Counted from the first letter of the stretch, positions 34,447-43,470 are shown. The stretch is DNA of 64,000 nucleotides from Telluribacter roseus (GCF_017355915.2 NZ_JAFEUV020000002.1:186001-250000), one strand, 5' to 3'. Notes: a model not told the origin generated them from the letters alone. Program-made: numbers and translations.

Positions 34447-34815
34447 ATGAAAGCCAAACATACAATTCCTCTAATCAGAATTTATGATGAAGCTAAAGCC
34501 CGTGCATTCTATATAGACTGGTTGGGGTTCCGGGTAGACTGGGAGCATCGCTTTGAAGAAGGGGCTCCGCTGTACATGCAAGTAACTCATCCTGGCGGTA
34601 TTGTACTCCACCTGACCGAGCACCACGGCGACTGCACCCCGGGTACCAAGGTATTTGTCGATTGTGAAGGGCTGGCCGAGTATCACCAGCAGCTCATGAG
34701 CAAAGACTACCGGTATAACAGGCCGGCTCTGGAGCAGGCTTTCTGGAATGCGCTCACCATGGAAGTTGTAGACCCCTTCGGCAATAAGCTCCTGTTCAGT
34801 CAGTCGATGGAGTAG
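34447..34815 (+). CDS. Glyoxalase/bleomycin resistance superfamily protein
   Basis: A 122-residue protein of the vicinal oxygen chelate fold. IPLIRIYDEAKARAFYIDWLGFRVDWEHRF is the typical first beta-alpha-beta unit, followed by GGIVLHLTEHHGDCTPGTKVFV and MEVVDPFGNKLLF. It could be a lyase, a dioxygenase-like enzyme or an antibiotic-binding protein; the metal ligands cannot all be assigned. The 3' end overlaps the 3' end of the convergent EamA gene by 20 bp. Confidence 0.85.
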   Translation: MKAKHTIPLIRIYDEAKARAFYIDWLGFRVDWEHRFEEGAPLYMQVTHPGGIVLHLTEHHGDCTPGTKVFVDCEGLAEYHQQLMSKDYRYNRPALEQAFWNALTMEVVDPFGNKLLFSQSME

Positions 34816-35731
34816 CTTTTTTCTTCCGGATTGACACCATAACTCCTCCGCTGATGATAAGTACTATACCTATGATGGTAGAGGGGGCGGGGAAGGGGTC
34901 GCCCAGCCACAGACCCAGTATGGATGAGAATACGATGCTGGAGTAGCCAATGGCGGCCACCCGTCCGGCCTTGTCGTAGGTAAAGGCCTCAGTCAGGAAT
35001 ACCTGACCACCTACCGCTACGAGCCCAAGGGCGAACAGAGCTACCCACTGTACCAGAGTAGTAGGCCAATGAAAGGTACCCAGCAGGAAATCGACCGGAG
35101 AGTTGGGGTAGTAGGCGCCAATCAGCATGGAGATAATAGGCATCACGATCCCGGATAGCATAAAGGAGAGAATGATGGCGCGGGTATCGTAGTACTGGCT
35201 CAACTGACGGATGGCCAGGTAAGCAATGGAGGTGAGCAGGGCATTGCTCAGGCCGATGGCGTGGTTGCGGAGCGGCATGTCCAGGTCGGGCCGGAACACG
35301 AATAGTACTCCACCCAGCCCCACCGCAATGGCGGCCCACTCGCGGGAGGTAAGAGTTTCCCCCACGATCAGCCACGACAGCAGGGCCAGAAAAATCGGAT
35401 ACGTATATTGATACGTTGTAGCCGCGCCCAAGCCCAGTGTATGGATGGCGTAGAAAAACAGGTACAATGACAAAGTACCTATAACACCCCTGAATACCAG
35501 CAGGCCCAGCCGTCCGCCTTTCTGCCGGAGCGGGCGTTTGAGGACACTACCTCCGACAAATACGGCTCCCACAATATTCCGAAACAGCACAAGCTGCACT
35601 GAATGAAAGTCCGGGCTCAGCCACTTGGCAATGGCGCCCACTACCCCAAAGCACACCACCGCTCCCAGCATGTACAGAATGCCTTTCCGGGAAACGCCAG
35701 AGGCCGGAATGTCAGAACGTAAAGTAGACAA
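34796..35731 (-). CDS. EamA-type drug/metabolite transporter
   Basis: A 311-residue inner-membrane protein of ten predicted helices in two EamA repeats (FGVVGAIAKWLSPDFH; GETLTSREWAAIAVGLGGV in the first, GLWLGDPFPAPSTIIGIVLIISGG in the second). These transporters export metabolites or amino acids; the substrate is unknown. The start is a TTG at 35731. A -7-like TACCTTTG at 35748-35755 sits just before it, arguing against a start further upstream; an ATG 20 codons inside is another option. Confidence 0.85.
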   Translation of the reverse strand: MSTLRSDIPASGVSRKGILYMLGAVVCFGVVGAIAKWLSPDFHSVQLVLFRNIVGAVFVGGSVLKRPLRQKGGRLGLLVFRGVIGTLSLYLFFYAIHTLGLGAATTYQYTYPIFLALLSWLIVGETLTSREWAAIAVGLGGVLFVFRPDLDMPLRNHAIGLSNALLTSIAYLAIRQLSQYYDTRAIILSFMLSGIVMPIISMLIGAYYPNSPVDFLLGTFHWPTTLVQWVALFALGLVAVGGQVFLTEAFTYDKAGRVAAIGYSSIVFSSILGLWLGDPFPAPSTIIGIVLIISGGVMVSIRKKKATPSTD

Positions 35732-35747
35732 TAGAATAGATTTTCGG

Positions 35748-35755
35748 CAAAGGTA
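35748..35755 (-). promoter_or_regulatory. Possible -7 element for the EamA transporter gene
   Basis: TACCTTTG on the minus strand matches TAnnTTTG exactly and lies 16 bp before the TTG start. No TTG lies at the expected upstream distance. Confidence 0.4.
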
Positions 35756-35777
35756 ATGGATTTCGGGCGAAAGCGGA

Positions 35778-35809
35778 TTTGGTACTTCCGGCTGCGCTAC
35801 GTACCTTTG
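35778..35809 (+). promoter_or_regulatory. Promoter of the cobalamin riboswitch-btuB transcript
   Basis: TTTG, 20 bp, TACCTTTG: an exact Bacteroidota promoter placed immediately before the riboswitch, so transcription should begin about at its first stem (35815). Confidence 0.75.
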
Positions 35810-35814
35810 GGCCA

Positions 35815-36012
35815 GATTTTGGTGCCTGATGCCTCTTCGGAGGGGCTTTCAAGGCTTAAAAGGGAATACCCGTGCAAAACGGGAGCTGTCCCCGCAACTG
35901 TAAGTCTCACACTATTACCACAGCTGGTTCTATACCCTCATAGCCACTGTCCCTTTCAACGGGGACGGGAAGGCCGGAGCCAGCGAGACAAGCCAGGAGA
36001 CCTGCCAAAATC
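35815..36012 (+). ncRNA. Cobalamin (adenosylcobalamin) riboswitch
   Basis: The ends pair as a perfect P1 stem (GATTTTGG 35815-35822 with CCAAAATC 36005-36012). Between them lie the conserved blocks of the class: AAAAGGGAA near 35860, CTGTCCCCGCAACTGTAAG near 35888-35906, GCCACTG then GGGAAGG near 35943-35975, and the B12 box AGCCAGGAGACCTGCC at 35992-36007. It would bind cobalamin in the nascent leader and turn down expression of the receptor gene below. About 105 nt follow before the btuB start, room for the expression platform, which I cannot resolve by eye. Confidence 0.93.
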
Positions 36013-36117
36013 AATCCGCAATCACGGTTTTCGGAGGAAAGACCACGATGGCGTACAATTAGCTAACTATTTATTTATTCACCACCGCTGGTAGCCTGTT
36101 GCTGCCACGGAGTAGAT

Positions 36118-38073
36118 TTGTTTAGCGTGTTCAACGTACGACTGGTTCGGGTATGTTCAGTGCTGTGGGTAGTACCTCTACTACTGATGGCTCCCCAAGG
36201 CTATGCCCAGCGTGGTAGCGCTCTGGCAGATTCGGTTTCGCTGGAAGCGGTCACGGTACATGGCTTTGCGCCCGAGCGTTTCATGGCTGGCCTGAAGGTA
36301 CAGCGGCTGGACTCCATTACCATTCAGCAGTTCAGGTTTCAGCCACTGACGGACTTACTGGCCTTCAATACGCCGCTGGCTTTCAGGAGCTATGGGCCGG
36401 GGCAGCTGACGACGGTATCATTCAGAGGGACCTCTTCCAACCATACCGCCCTGCTCTGGAATGGGATCAATATCAACCAGCCTACCCTGGGACAAACCGA
36501 TTTTTCCACCATTCCGGTAGCGGGTTTTGATCGCCTGTCGGTGCAGTACGGTTCGTCGGCCAGTGTGGTAGGTACCGATGCCGTAGGAGGGAGTATCCTT
36601 CTGGGGAGCGCTCCTCAGGCTGAGCCGGGACTATCGCTGATGGTAGGACGGCAGCAGGGAAGCTTTGCCAATCAGCAGACACAGCTGGGAGCCCGCTACG
36701 GCGTTCGCCTCAATAGTTCCTGGTCTTTCTCAGGTAAAACGCTCTTCTACGACGGGAAGATGAATAACGACTACCCTGATCGGCAACGACGGGGATACGC
36801 TCTCGAGTCTACAACCACCGCCCAGCAGGGGCTGGTACAGGACCTTTTCTTTCAGAATACCAGGGGGCACCGGCTATCGGCGCACCTGTGGGTGACGGAT
36901 AACGCCTTTACCCTTACTCCCGAAAACCTCAGCTCGCGCGAACTGACCCGCACCCAGTCCCGACGTACCATGGTACAGTACGAAGCCGGTGACTGGACCC
37001 TTCGCTCCGCCTGGATCCGCGATATCATTGACTTCGGCCGGGGTGACTTCACTGACATGAGTCATTCCGAGACCGATCGCTTCACCAATCGCCTGGAGCG
37101 GGAGTTTCAATGGAAGCTGGGGCAGCCTGCTACTTCTCTGACGGTACGGGTAGGAGGGGAATGGTCGCACTACCGCACCCGGGTGGATGGCTACGTACTG
37201 CCCATAATTACGGAAGACCGGGGCGACCTGTTTGCACTGATGCGCTGGCAGGCTTCGCGTCGCTTGCTTGTTTCAGCTAATCTGCGGCAGGCTTATGTAA
37301 CTCGCTTCGACCCACCGTTTACACCTTCGGTGGGAGCCGAGTACGTCGTATCGGAGAGTGCTAAGCATCTGCTGACAGCGAGAGGCTCCGTGGGGCGCAG
37401 CTATCGGGTACCTACGCTCAATGAGCGCTACTGGAGAGAGTTGGGTAATCCGGATATCCGCCCGGAGAGCGGCCTGAACAAAGAAGCTGGTGCTGAGCTG
37501 AGACTTACCCCCAACACTACCCATACCTTTACTACCTCCCTTACCGCCTACCACAACCGAGTAGACGACTGGACCTACTGGAATCCAGACCGGAACTACC
37601 GCGTCGAGAACCTGCAGCTGGTAGTAGCGCGGGGGCTGGAAGCGCAGGCGGGCTGGCAGGGTGGCTGGGACCGCTGGGCCGCGGGAGGCCGGGCTATCTA
37701 CGCCCTGACGCGTACTTCGCAGGAGCGGGTATATGATGCTTACGCAGTCGATATAATTGGCAAGCAACTTGTATATGTACCTATCCATAGTGGTACCCTC
37801 ACTACCTACCTGCAGCGGGGACGTAGCCGGCTTACGGGACAGCTACAGGCGGGTAGCAGGCGCTACTACACCTTTGATAACACCAAGTACCTGCAGGGGT
37901 ATGTACTGGCCAACCTATTGGCTGAGACTACTCTGAAGTGGGGGGCGTGGCAGGGGCGCCTGCAGGGGCAGGTACACAATGTATTGGATACTTTTTATCT
38001 CAACGTCAAACGCAACGCTATGCCGGGGCGACATTTTTCTATTAATCTTTTATTAACGTACAACACAAAGTAA
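36118..38073 (+). CDS. btuB: TonB-dependent cobalamin receptor
   Basis: A 651-residue outer-membrane receptor. A signal peptide ends near YAQ (about 32). The plug domain runs from about 45 to 165 (SVSLEAVTVHG, LTTVSFRGTSSNHTALLWNGI, LSVQYGSSASVVGTDAVGGSI), followed by a 22-strand barrel. The start is TTG at 36118 with GGAG six bases upstream; a GTG three codons inside is possible. It lies directly behind the cobalamin riboswitch and is coupled to a BtuG-like lipoprotein gene two bases after its stop, so vitamin B12 or a related corrinoid is the expected substrate. Uptake is energised by TonB. Confidence 0.92.
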   Translation: MFSVFNVRLVRVCSVLWVVPLLLMAPQGYAQRGSALADSVSLEAVTVHGFAPERFMAGLKVQRLDSITIQQFRFQPLTDLLAFNTPLAFRSYGPGQLTTVSFRGTSSNHTALLWNGININQPTLGQTDFSTIPVAGFDRLSVQYGSSASVVGTDAVGGSILLGSAPQAEPGLSLMVGRQQGSFANQQTQLGARYGVRLNSSWSFSGKTLFYDGKMNNDYPDRQRRGYALESTTTAQQGLVQDLFFQNTRGHRLSAHLWVTDNAFTLTPENLSSRELTRTQSRRTMVQYEAGDWTLRSAWIRDIIDFGRGDFTDMSHSETDRFTNRLEREFQWKLGQPATSLTVRVGGEWSHYRTRVDGYVLPIITEDRGDLFALMRWQASRRLLVSANLRQAYVTRFDPPFTPSVGAEYVVSESAKHLLTARGSVGRSYRVPTLNERYWRELGNPDIRPESGLNKEAGAELRLTPNTTHTFTTSLTAYHNRVDDWTYWNPDRNYRVENLQLVVARGLEAQAGWQGGWDRWAAGGRAIYALTRTSQERVYDAYAVDIIGKQLVYVPIHSGTLTTYLQRGRSRLTGQLQAGSRRYYTFDNTKYLQGYVLANLLAETTLKWGAWQGRLQGQVHNVLDTFYLNVKRNAMPGRHFSINLLLTYNTK

Positions 38074-38074
38074 C

Positions 38075-39172
38075 ATGAACAAGCTAGTACTAAGGGTATT
38101 GGGAGTGGGGTTATTGGCCGGAATAAGCTGGTCCTGTCAGGAAAGAGATCCTGAGCCGCAGCAGGCCTATGATAACGGGGTATTTGTCCTGAATGCCGGT
38201 AACTTTATGGATAACAACGGGAGTGTCTCCTTCTTTGCCCGTGAGAAGTCAACGGCCGAAGGAGATATATTCTTCAAGGAGAATGGTGCCGCACTTACCG
38301 GTGGTGTACAGGGCTACGCCGAAGGAGGAGGTTACGGGCTCATCCTGGTGGATAACAGTACCGCCGGACAGGACAAGGTAGAGATCGTGAACAGCGGTAC
38401 CTTCAAGCGTGAAGCTACCCTGACGGCTCCTGATATCGAGAACCCCCGCTCAGTGGTGGTAGTAAACGCTAACAAGGCGTATGTAGCGTGCTGGGATGCT
38501 ACCGGTGATTTCTCCAACTTCTACAAAAATCCCGGATACATAGCGGTGGTGGATCTGGCTACGAAGAAGGTAACCAAAAAGATTGCGGTAAACAAGGGTG
38601 CCGAGCGTATGGTACAGGTAGGCAATGAGGTGTACGTTGGCTACGTGGGTGATGCCAATAGCGTGACAGTAATAGATGCGGGCTCTGACGTCATTAAGCG
38701 GAGTATACAGGTAGGGACTGCTCCTAACCCCATCGCGGTAGATGCCAATGGTAAAGTATGGGTATCGTCAGGAAAAGAGGTGGTACGTATCAATCCTCAG
38801 TCAAGTACCATCGAAGCCACTCTGAAAGTAGGAAACGACCCGGTGCGATCAGCCAGCAACTTTGCTATGAGCCCTGATCGTCAGAACATCTACTTCGTAT
38901 ACTCCTTCTACGATGCAGCCGATGGGTATAAGCAGAAAGGTGAAACATACCGCTTCAACATCAACGATACCAGCATCAGCGCTACCCAGCCTTTTGTGAA
39001 TCGTCTGTTCAGCGGATTATCTGTTGATCCTATGCAGGGACTTGTTTACGGAGGAGTAACGCCTTCGTTCAAGCAGTCAGGATATGTACTGAGGTACCGT
39101 ACGGATGGATCGGTAGTAGATTCGATCAAAGTAGAGATAGCTCCGTCAGGATTCTATTTCAAGCAGAAGTAA
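38075..39172 (+). CDS. BtuG-like surface lipoprotein (YncE/DUF5074-type beta-propeller)
   Basis: A 365-residue lipoprotein: LLAGISWSCQ is the signal with lipobox, cysteine at residue 21. The mature protein has repeated propeller units such as NPRSVVVVNANKAYVACW, GYIAVVDLATKKVTKKIAV, NSVTVIDAGSDVIKRSIQVG and GKVWVSSGKEVVRI. NGVFVLNAGNFMDNNGSVSFF is the N-terminal form seen in DUF5074 proteins. In Bacteroides, BtuG propeller lipoproteins sit on the cell surface over BtuB and capture B12 with very high affinity; position two bases after btuB and under the same riboswitch supports the same role here. The symbol is withheld because the match is at family level. Confidence 0.85.
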   Translation: MNKLVLRVLGVGLLAGISWSCQERDPEPQQAYDNGVFVLNAGNFMDNNGSVSFFAREKSTAEGDIFFKENGAALTGGVQGYAEGGGYGLILVDNSTAGQDKVEIVNSGTFKREATLTAPDIENPRSVVVVNANKAYVACWDATGDFSNFYKNPGYIAVVDLATKKVTKKIAVNKGAERMVQVGNEVYVGYVGDANSVTVIDAGSDVIKRSIQVGTAPNPIAVDANGKVWVSSGKEVVRINPQSSTIEATLKVGNDPVRSASNFAMSPDRQNIYFVYSFYDAADGYKQKGETYRFNINDTSISATQPFVNRLFSGLSVDPMQGLVYGGVTPSFKQSGYVLRYRTDGSVVDSIKVEIAPSGFYFKQK

Positions 39173-39189
39173 TGTAGATTCAAGATATT

Positions 39190-39240
39190 GCGCCCGGTTG
39201 GGCTGGTCGTTCCTTAGATGAATTACACCAGCCGGGCGCC
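39190..39240. terminator. GC-rich inverted repeat after the B12 operon
   Basis: GCGCCCGG...CTGGT pairs with ACCAG-CCGGGCGC across a loop, 18 bp after the propeller gene stop and before the convergent TPR gene. There is no strong T run, so termination efficiency is uncertain. Confidence 0.55.
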
Positions 39241-39255
39241 CACACCAGCCGGTAC

Positions 39256-39996
39256 TTACTTAAAGAAGCCCTGTGGATCGGCAAGCTTTTCGCGGAGCAG
39301 GTCTACAAACTGTAAGTTAATGAGCGAGAAGTTGAGCTTGCGGCCGTTGTGCAGGTACTCCCACGACTTTTCGAAGTTGCCCCGGTAGTACTCGATCAGT
39401 GCCAGGTTATAGTGAGTCTGGGCGTAGGTAGAATCAAGTACCACCGCATGCTTCAGTACCCGGTCAGCCTCATTCAGGTCTTCCACCTCACTGACCAGGG
39501 CATAGTGCTTTAACTCCACCGTCGAGAGGTCAACCAGCAGCGCTACGTTATCCGGCGATAGATCCACTCCTCTCCGAAGCATCCGCTCGGCATCGGGCAG
39601 TTTATCCTTCTGATAACATACTACTCCCAGCCCCCAGTACGCGTCAATATTCTTATCGTTTAGGAGGTAAGCCAGGTTAAAGCGGTAGGTAGCGGTATCG
39701 AGCTGGCCTTCCTGCAGGTACTCCCAACCCCGCGTGGCAAAAAAGTTGCTGGCTTCGTCGCGACTGGTAAACATCTTGTCACACTCGCTGAGGAAGCGTA
39801 TTTCTTCGTCGATCTGAGCTGATGTCTTGCTCATTTCTCCGAACAAGGGCAGCACGTGCCGTTCAGCCAGGGTCAGGGAACGGGACTGTGACACGTTGGT
39901 GTCGGGGGTATGTCCGTTCCTGGCTAACTGAACCGTCTGCGCTACTACTCCCAGAGGTAGTAAACAAGCCAGTATAATACTAATGTGGATCTTCAT
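39256..39996 (-). CDS. Secreted TPR-repeat protein
   Basis: A 246-residue protein with signal peptide (MKIHISIILACLLPLGVVAQ). Helical repeats of TPR type follow from about residue 95: GWEYLQEGQLDTATYRFNLAYLL, AYWGLGVVCYQKDKLPDAERML, ALLVDLSTVELKHYAL and THYNLALIEYYRGNFEKSWEYL. Such proteins scaffold periplasmic complexes; no specific partner is indicated by the neighbours. It ends near the GC-rich repeat at 39190-39240. Confidence 0.8.
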   Translation of the reverse strand: MKIHISIILACLLPLGVVAQTVQLARNGHTPDTNVSQSRSLTLAERHVLPLFGEMSKTSAQIDEEIRFLSECDKMFTSRDEASNFFATRGWEYLQEGQLDTATYRFNLAYLLNDKNIDAYWGLGVVCYQKDKLPDAERMLRRGVDLSPDNVALLVDLSTVELKHYALVSEVEDLNEADRVLKHAVVLDSTYAQTHYNLALIEYYRGNFEKSWEYLHNGRKLNFSLINLQFVDLLREKLADPQGFFK

Positions 39997-40074
39997 CGAG
40001 AGTTATGCAACAGAACAATGCCTTTCCGATGAAAACGCTGCCCTGCAAGCTATTATTGTGTATAGTCTACGGCC

Positions 40075-40109
40075 GTGGCTGATCAGTAACTTATTGCCTG
40101 ATCAGCCAC
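40075..40109. terminator. Long inverted repeat after rhlE
   Basis: A perfect 12-bp inverted repeat (GTGGCTGATCAG / CTGATCAGCCAC) with an 11-nt loop lies 53 bp downstream of the helicase stop. It lacks a T run on either side, so it could be a terminator or a 3' stabilising structure. Confidence 0.5.
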
Positions 40110-40161
40110 CCAAGCTAAACATAATTAGGTAATTAGCGGCTACATGTACCACTAATCTTTT

Positions 40162-41502
40162 CTAGCGGCGCGATCCTCTCCTGGAGCCGCTCCTCTTCGG
40201 GCCACCTTTTCCCCCGCTTTTCTTAGTGGGAGTAGTATGGTACTGCTTTTTCTTTTCGTGAAAAGCTCCTTTAAAGGTCGGGTCCTCACGTTTTCGCTGA
40301 TTGTCAATCTCACGGAGCATGGCCTGGCGCTCTTCTACGGGGGTAGAGGCTAGTTCTACCTCATCGGGGAGCGGTTCGCGGGGAATCTCCATTCGTATTA
40401 AGTTCTCTATTTTCCGGATGTGGTACTCATCAGCCATGGTCATGAAGGTAATGGCCTCCCCGGCATGGTTGGCGCGTCCCGTACGTCCGATCCGGTGCAC
40501 GTAGTCTTCGTAAATCAGGGGTACGTCAAAGTTGATCACATGGCTCACCTCCGTCACATCTATTCCCCTTGAGGCTACGTCGGTAGCTACTAGTACCCGT
40601 ACGTTACCTTCTTTGAAGGCCTCCATGGCGTTGATGCGCGTATTCTGCCCCTTGTTGGCATGGATGACCCGTATAGCCCCTTCGGCTACTACTTTGCGTT
40701 CCAGGAATTTGAATATATTATCGGCTATTTCCTTACTGCGGGTAAAGATCAGAACCCGGCTAAATCGCTCCTCATCCTGCAGCAGGTGGGTCAGCAGGTT
40801 GATCTTGGTCCGGCTGTTAGGTACTTCGTAGAGGCGCTGCGTGACCATTTCGGCCGTGGTAGCGGAGGGAGTTACCTCCACCCGCATCGGAAACTCCAGA
40901 AACTCATGGGACAGGCGTTCGACTCGTTCTGAAAAAGTGGCCGAAAAAAGCAGGTTCTGGCGCTTGGTGGGTATCACTTCCAGGATGCTCCGGATCTGTG
41001 GCATAAAGCCCATGTCCATCATCTTGTCGGCTTCGTCAAGTATCATGGTATTGATGTGCTTAAGCACGATCTCCCCCTTGAGGTAAATGTCCAGAAAGCG
41101 GCGCGGCGTACTTACCAGTATATCTACCCCCTGCTGCACCCCCTCAATCTGCGACTTGGGGCCCAGGCCTCCGTATAGAGATACAGTACGGATATCGGTA
41201 TAGCGGCTTAATTGGGTAATTGTCTCGGCTATCTGCATCACCAGCTCACGGGTAGGAGCCAGTATGAGTGCCCGGGGGTGCTGCCCCTGGGCGTATTTGA
41301 TCTTCATGAGCAGCGGCAGTACAAAGGCTGCCGTCTTGCCGGTACCGGTTTGAGCAATACCTAATACATCATGACCCGCCAGGGCAAGCGGCATGGCCTG
41401 CTCCTGAATAGGAGTAGGCTGCGTATAGCCGGCTTCTTCAATAGCATTGAGTAGCTGACGGTTGAGTTTGAACTGCTCAAAGGGGTTTGTTGATTCTTCC
41501 AT
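40162..41502 (-). CDS. rhlE: DEAD-box ATP-dependent RNA helicase, RhlE type
   Basis: A 446-residue helicase. It carries the Q motif (TQPTPIQEQAMP), Walker A AQTGTGKTAAF, PTRELVMQI, motif II DEAD (MILDEADKMMDMGF), SAT (LFSATFS) and the C-terminal HRIGRTGRA. The tail after residue 410 is lysine/arginine/glycine-rich, typical of RhlE RNA-binding extensions. It unwinds short RNA duplexes in ribosome assembly and RNA turnover. The start codon lies only four bases after an exact TACCTTTG -7-like element, raising the possibility of a leaderless transcript. Confidence 0.93.
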   Translation of the reverse strand: MEESTNPFEQFKLNRQLLNAIEEAGYTQPTPIQEQAMPLALAGHDVLGIAQTGTGKTAAFVLPLLMKIKYAQGQHPRALILAPTRELVMQIAETITQLSRYTDIRTVSLYGGLGPKSQIEGVQQGVDILVSTPRRFLDIYLKGEIVLKHINTMILDEADKMMDMGFMPQIRSILEVIPTKRQNLLFSATFSERVERLSHEFLEFPMRVEVTPSATTAEMVTQRLYEVPNSRTKINLLTHLLQDEERFSRVLIFTRSKEIADNIFKFLERKVVAEGAIRVIHANKGQNTRINAMEAFKEGNVRVLVATDVASRGIDVTEVSHVINFDVPLIYEDYVHRIGRTGRANHAGEAITFMTMADEYHIRKIENLIRMEIPREPLPDEVELASTPVEERQAMLREIDNQRKREDPTFKGAFHEKKKQYHTTPTKKSGGKGGPKRSGSRRGSRR

Positions 41503-41506
41503 ACCA

Positions 41507-41514
41507 CAAAGGTA
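41507..41514 (-). promoter_or_regulatory. -7-like element abutting the rhlE start codon
   Basis: TACCTTTG on the minus strand matches TAnnTTTG exactly and ends four bases before the rhlE ATG. No TTG lies at the expected upstream spacing, so it may be fortuitous. Confidence 0.35.
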
Positions 41515-41538
41515 CGAAAACTAAACGAGGTCTGGGGC

Positions 41539-41769
41539 TTATGTGGTCCCGGAGGTCTCTACCCGATCAGGTACATACTCCAGTATATCTCCCGGCTGAC
41601 AATCCAGGGCGGCACAGATGGCCTCCAGCGTCGAGAAACGAATGGCTTTAGCCTTGCCGGTTTTAAGGATGGACAGGTTCGCCATGGTGATATCTACCTT
41701 CTCGGCCAGCTCGGTCAGGGACATTTTGCGCCGGGCCATCATTACATCTACGTTTACTACTATGGCCAT
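41539..41769 (-). CDS. XRE-family helix-turn-helix regulator (YozG-like)
   Basis: A 76-residue DNA-binding protein made almost entirely of one Cro/C1-type helix-turn-helix (KMSLTELAEKVDITMANLSILKTGKAKAIRFSTLEAICAALDCQPGDILEY). This is the short YozG-like form. It starts two bases after the stop of the DUF2975 membrane protein gene, a pairing seen repeatedly in Firmicutes and Bacteroidota and suggesting the membrane protein and regulator work together; the signal is unknown. Confidence 0.9.
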   Translation of the reverse strand: MAIVVNVDVMMARRKMSLTELAEKVDITMANLSILKTGKAKAIRFSTLEAICAALDCQPGDILEYVPDRVETSGTT

Positions 41770-41771
41770 CG

Positions 41772-42326
41772 CTATATCGTCAGTTCGTTTTCCTGCTGCA
41801 GTTCCACGCCCCGCCTGAATACCTGCGCAATGATGTATACGATACCGGCAGCTAGTAGGTATACGCCGCTAGCATCAAAGCCGGTCAGGTCGGGATCAAG
41901 TGATCTTACCACGCTTCCGATCTCAGGCACTCGCTTGTGGAGGTAGTGGGAGTAGTTTTTTCCTATAAAGCTTATAATCCAGATAGAAAGTAGTACATAG
42001 CTTGTATTCAGTAGCTGACTGGCTACTTGCATCGTGAATGGATTGTTGAGATTGATCTCTGTTAGCAGGTTCTTTACCTTTTCCCATAGCTGAATATAAA
42101 GTACCATGATGGAAAATGACAAGCTGACTACCAGCAGGACCATACCCGACTGATTTATAGGCAGGGAATCCATAGTAGCAGCATTCTCATTTAGAAAATT
42201 AAATTTCTCGGGCAGGAAGAAGCTTCTAACGATGACTACTGTCATCAGTACTGCACGGATAATGGCACCAATGTACACTACCCATGCCACGATTCGTAAA
42301 AGACTCAGTACTCGTTCCGTTTTCAT
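41772..42326 (-). CDS. DUF2975 family membrane protein
   Basis: A 184-residue protein with four hydrophobic helices (about 8-32, 60-82, 105-128, 150-172). AAGIVYIIAQVFRRGVELQQENELTI is the conserved C terminus of DUF2975 proteins, which end in an acidic, glutamine-rich tail before an XRE regulator gene. The tail probably lies in the cytoplasm, next to the partner regulator encoded immediately downstream. Function is unknown beyond this association. A promoter candidate lies at 42351-42382. Confidence 0.85.
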   Translation of the reverse strand: MKTERVLSLLRIVAWVVYIGAIIRAVLMTVVIVRSFFLPEKFNFLNENAATMDSLPINQSGMVLLVVSLSFSIMVLYIQLWEKVKNLLTEINLNNPFTMQVASQLLNTSYVLLSIWIISFIGKNYSHYLHKRVPEIGSVVRSLDPDLTGFDASGVYLLAAGIVYIIAQVFRRGVELQQENELTI

Positions 42327-42350
42327 AATCGCTAAGATTTAGTAACAGTA

Positions 42351-42382
42351 CAAATATACTAGATTTATTGAATAACGATAAA
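42351..42382 (-). promoter_or_regulatory. Probable promoter of the DUF2975-XRE pair
   Basis: TATATTTG on the minus strand matches TAnnTTTG exactly, with a T-rich TTT 21 bp upstream in place of TTG. It lies 24 bp before the DUF2975 start. Confidence 0.5.
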
Positions 42383-42422
42383 AATATATTGCTATACGGT
42401 ACTTGTAGCTTATGAACGGTAA

Positions 42423-42445
42423 AACCTGCCCCGGAGGAGCAGGTT
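42423..42445 (-). terminator. Probable terminator of fbp
   Basis: A 7-bp stem (AACCTGC / GCAGGTT) followed on the minus strand by TTTAC, 26 bp after the fbp stop codon. Confidence 0.5.
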
Positions 42446-42471
42446 CTATTAAATATAGTACCTTAACAAAT

Positions 42472-43470
42472 TTACAACTCCGCCGTCAGCCCCTCCACCA
42501 TCCGGGCCGAACCTACATAAAAGGGTGAACGCTGGTGCATTGATTCCGGCTCTACGTCCAGGATGTCCCGGTAGCCGTCGGTGGCTTTGGCTCCTGCCTG
42601 TTCGGCAATGAAGGCCAGCGGGTAGCATTCATAGAGCAGGCGAAGCTTACCCTGTGGGTCTTTGCGGGTAGAAGGGTACAGGTAGATACCGCCTTTGAGC
42701 ATGTTGCGGTGGAAGTCGGCCACCAGTGAACCGATGTACCGGGCTGAGTAGCCTTCGCGGCGGCTGTCGGTTATGAACTGCTGGACGGCGCTGTCGTAGC
42801 TGTTGTAGTAGGCATCGTTGATGGAGTAGATATTACCCTGTACGGGGCAGCAGATATCTTTGTGGGAAAGTATGTACTCTCCCAGCGACTGATCGTAGGT
42901 AAAGCCATTGACGCCGCAACCCGTCGAGTATACCAGCATGGTCGAGGAGCCGTACAGGATATAACCGGCCGCTACCTGCTTGCGTCCTCCCTGTCTGAAG
43001 TCCTCAGCCGTAGCCGCGCTACCTACCGGTGTCACACGCCGGTAGATGGAGAATATGGTACCTATCGACACATTTACATCAATGTTAGAGGAACCATCCA
43101 GCGGGTCCATAGCTACCACGTATTTGCCTTGATCGTTGCCGGTGTAGATAATATCCTCATCCTCCTCAGATATGATAGCGCATACTTCCCCACCATTCTT
43201 AAGCGCCCTGATAAACCGAACATTGGCCACGACATCCAGCTTTTGCTGGTGTTCTCCCTGGATATTGGCGGTACCGTTGGCTCCCGTTACGTCCACCAGT
43301 CCGGCTTTGTTGACTTCACGGTTAATAATCTTCCCGGCCAGGGCTATATCGCGCAGGAGCTGCGACAGTTCGCCGGTGGCATAGGGGAAGGCGCTCTGGC
43401 TGCGCATAATAAAGCGGTCAAGGGTAACTCCTACCGGAAGTACCAGGTCTTGGGTGGATTGAACGGCCAT
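42472..43470 (-). CDS. fbp: Class 1 fructose-1,6-bisphosphatase
   Basis: A 332-residue enzyme. The metal-binding sites are visible in [10 protein letters not shown] and [25 protein letters not shown], and the substrate loop in [36 protein letters not shown]. It removes the 1-phosphate of fructose 1,6-bisphosphate in gluconeogenesis, in the cytoplasm. Length matches the bacterial class 1 enzyme. It is a single gene with a small hairpin after the stop. Confidence 0.97.
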   Translation of the reverse strand: MAVQSTQDLVLPVGVTLDRFIMRSQSAFPYATGELSQLLRDIALAGKIINREVNKAGLVDVTGANGTANIQGEHQQKLDVVANVRFIRALKNGGEVCAIISEEDEDIIYTGNDQGKYVVAMDPLDGSSNIDVNVSIGTIFSIYRRVTPVGSAATAEDFRQGGRKQVAAGYILYGSSTMLVYSTGCGVNGFTYDQSLGEYILSHKDICCPVQGNIYSINDAYYNSYDSAVQQFITDSRREGYSARYIGSLVADFHRNMLKGGIYLYPSTRKDPQGKLRLLYECYPLAFIAEQAGAKATDGYRDILDVEPESMHQRSPFYVGSARMVEGLTAEL

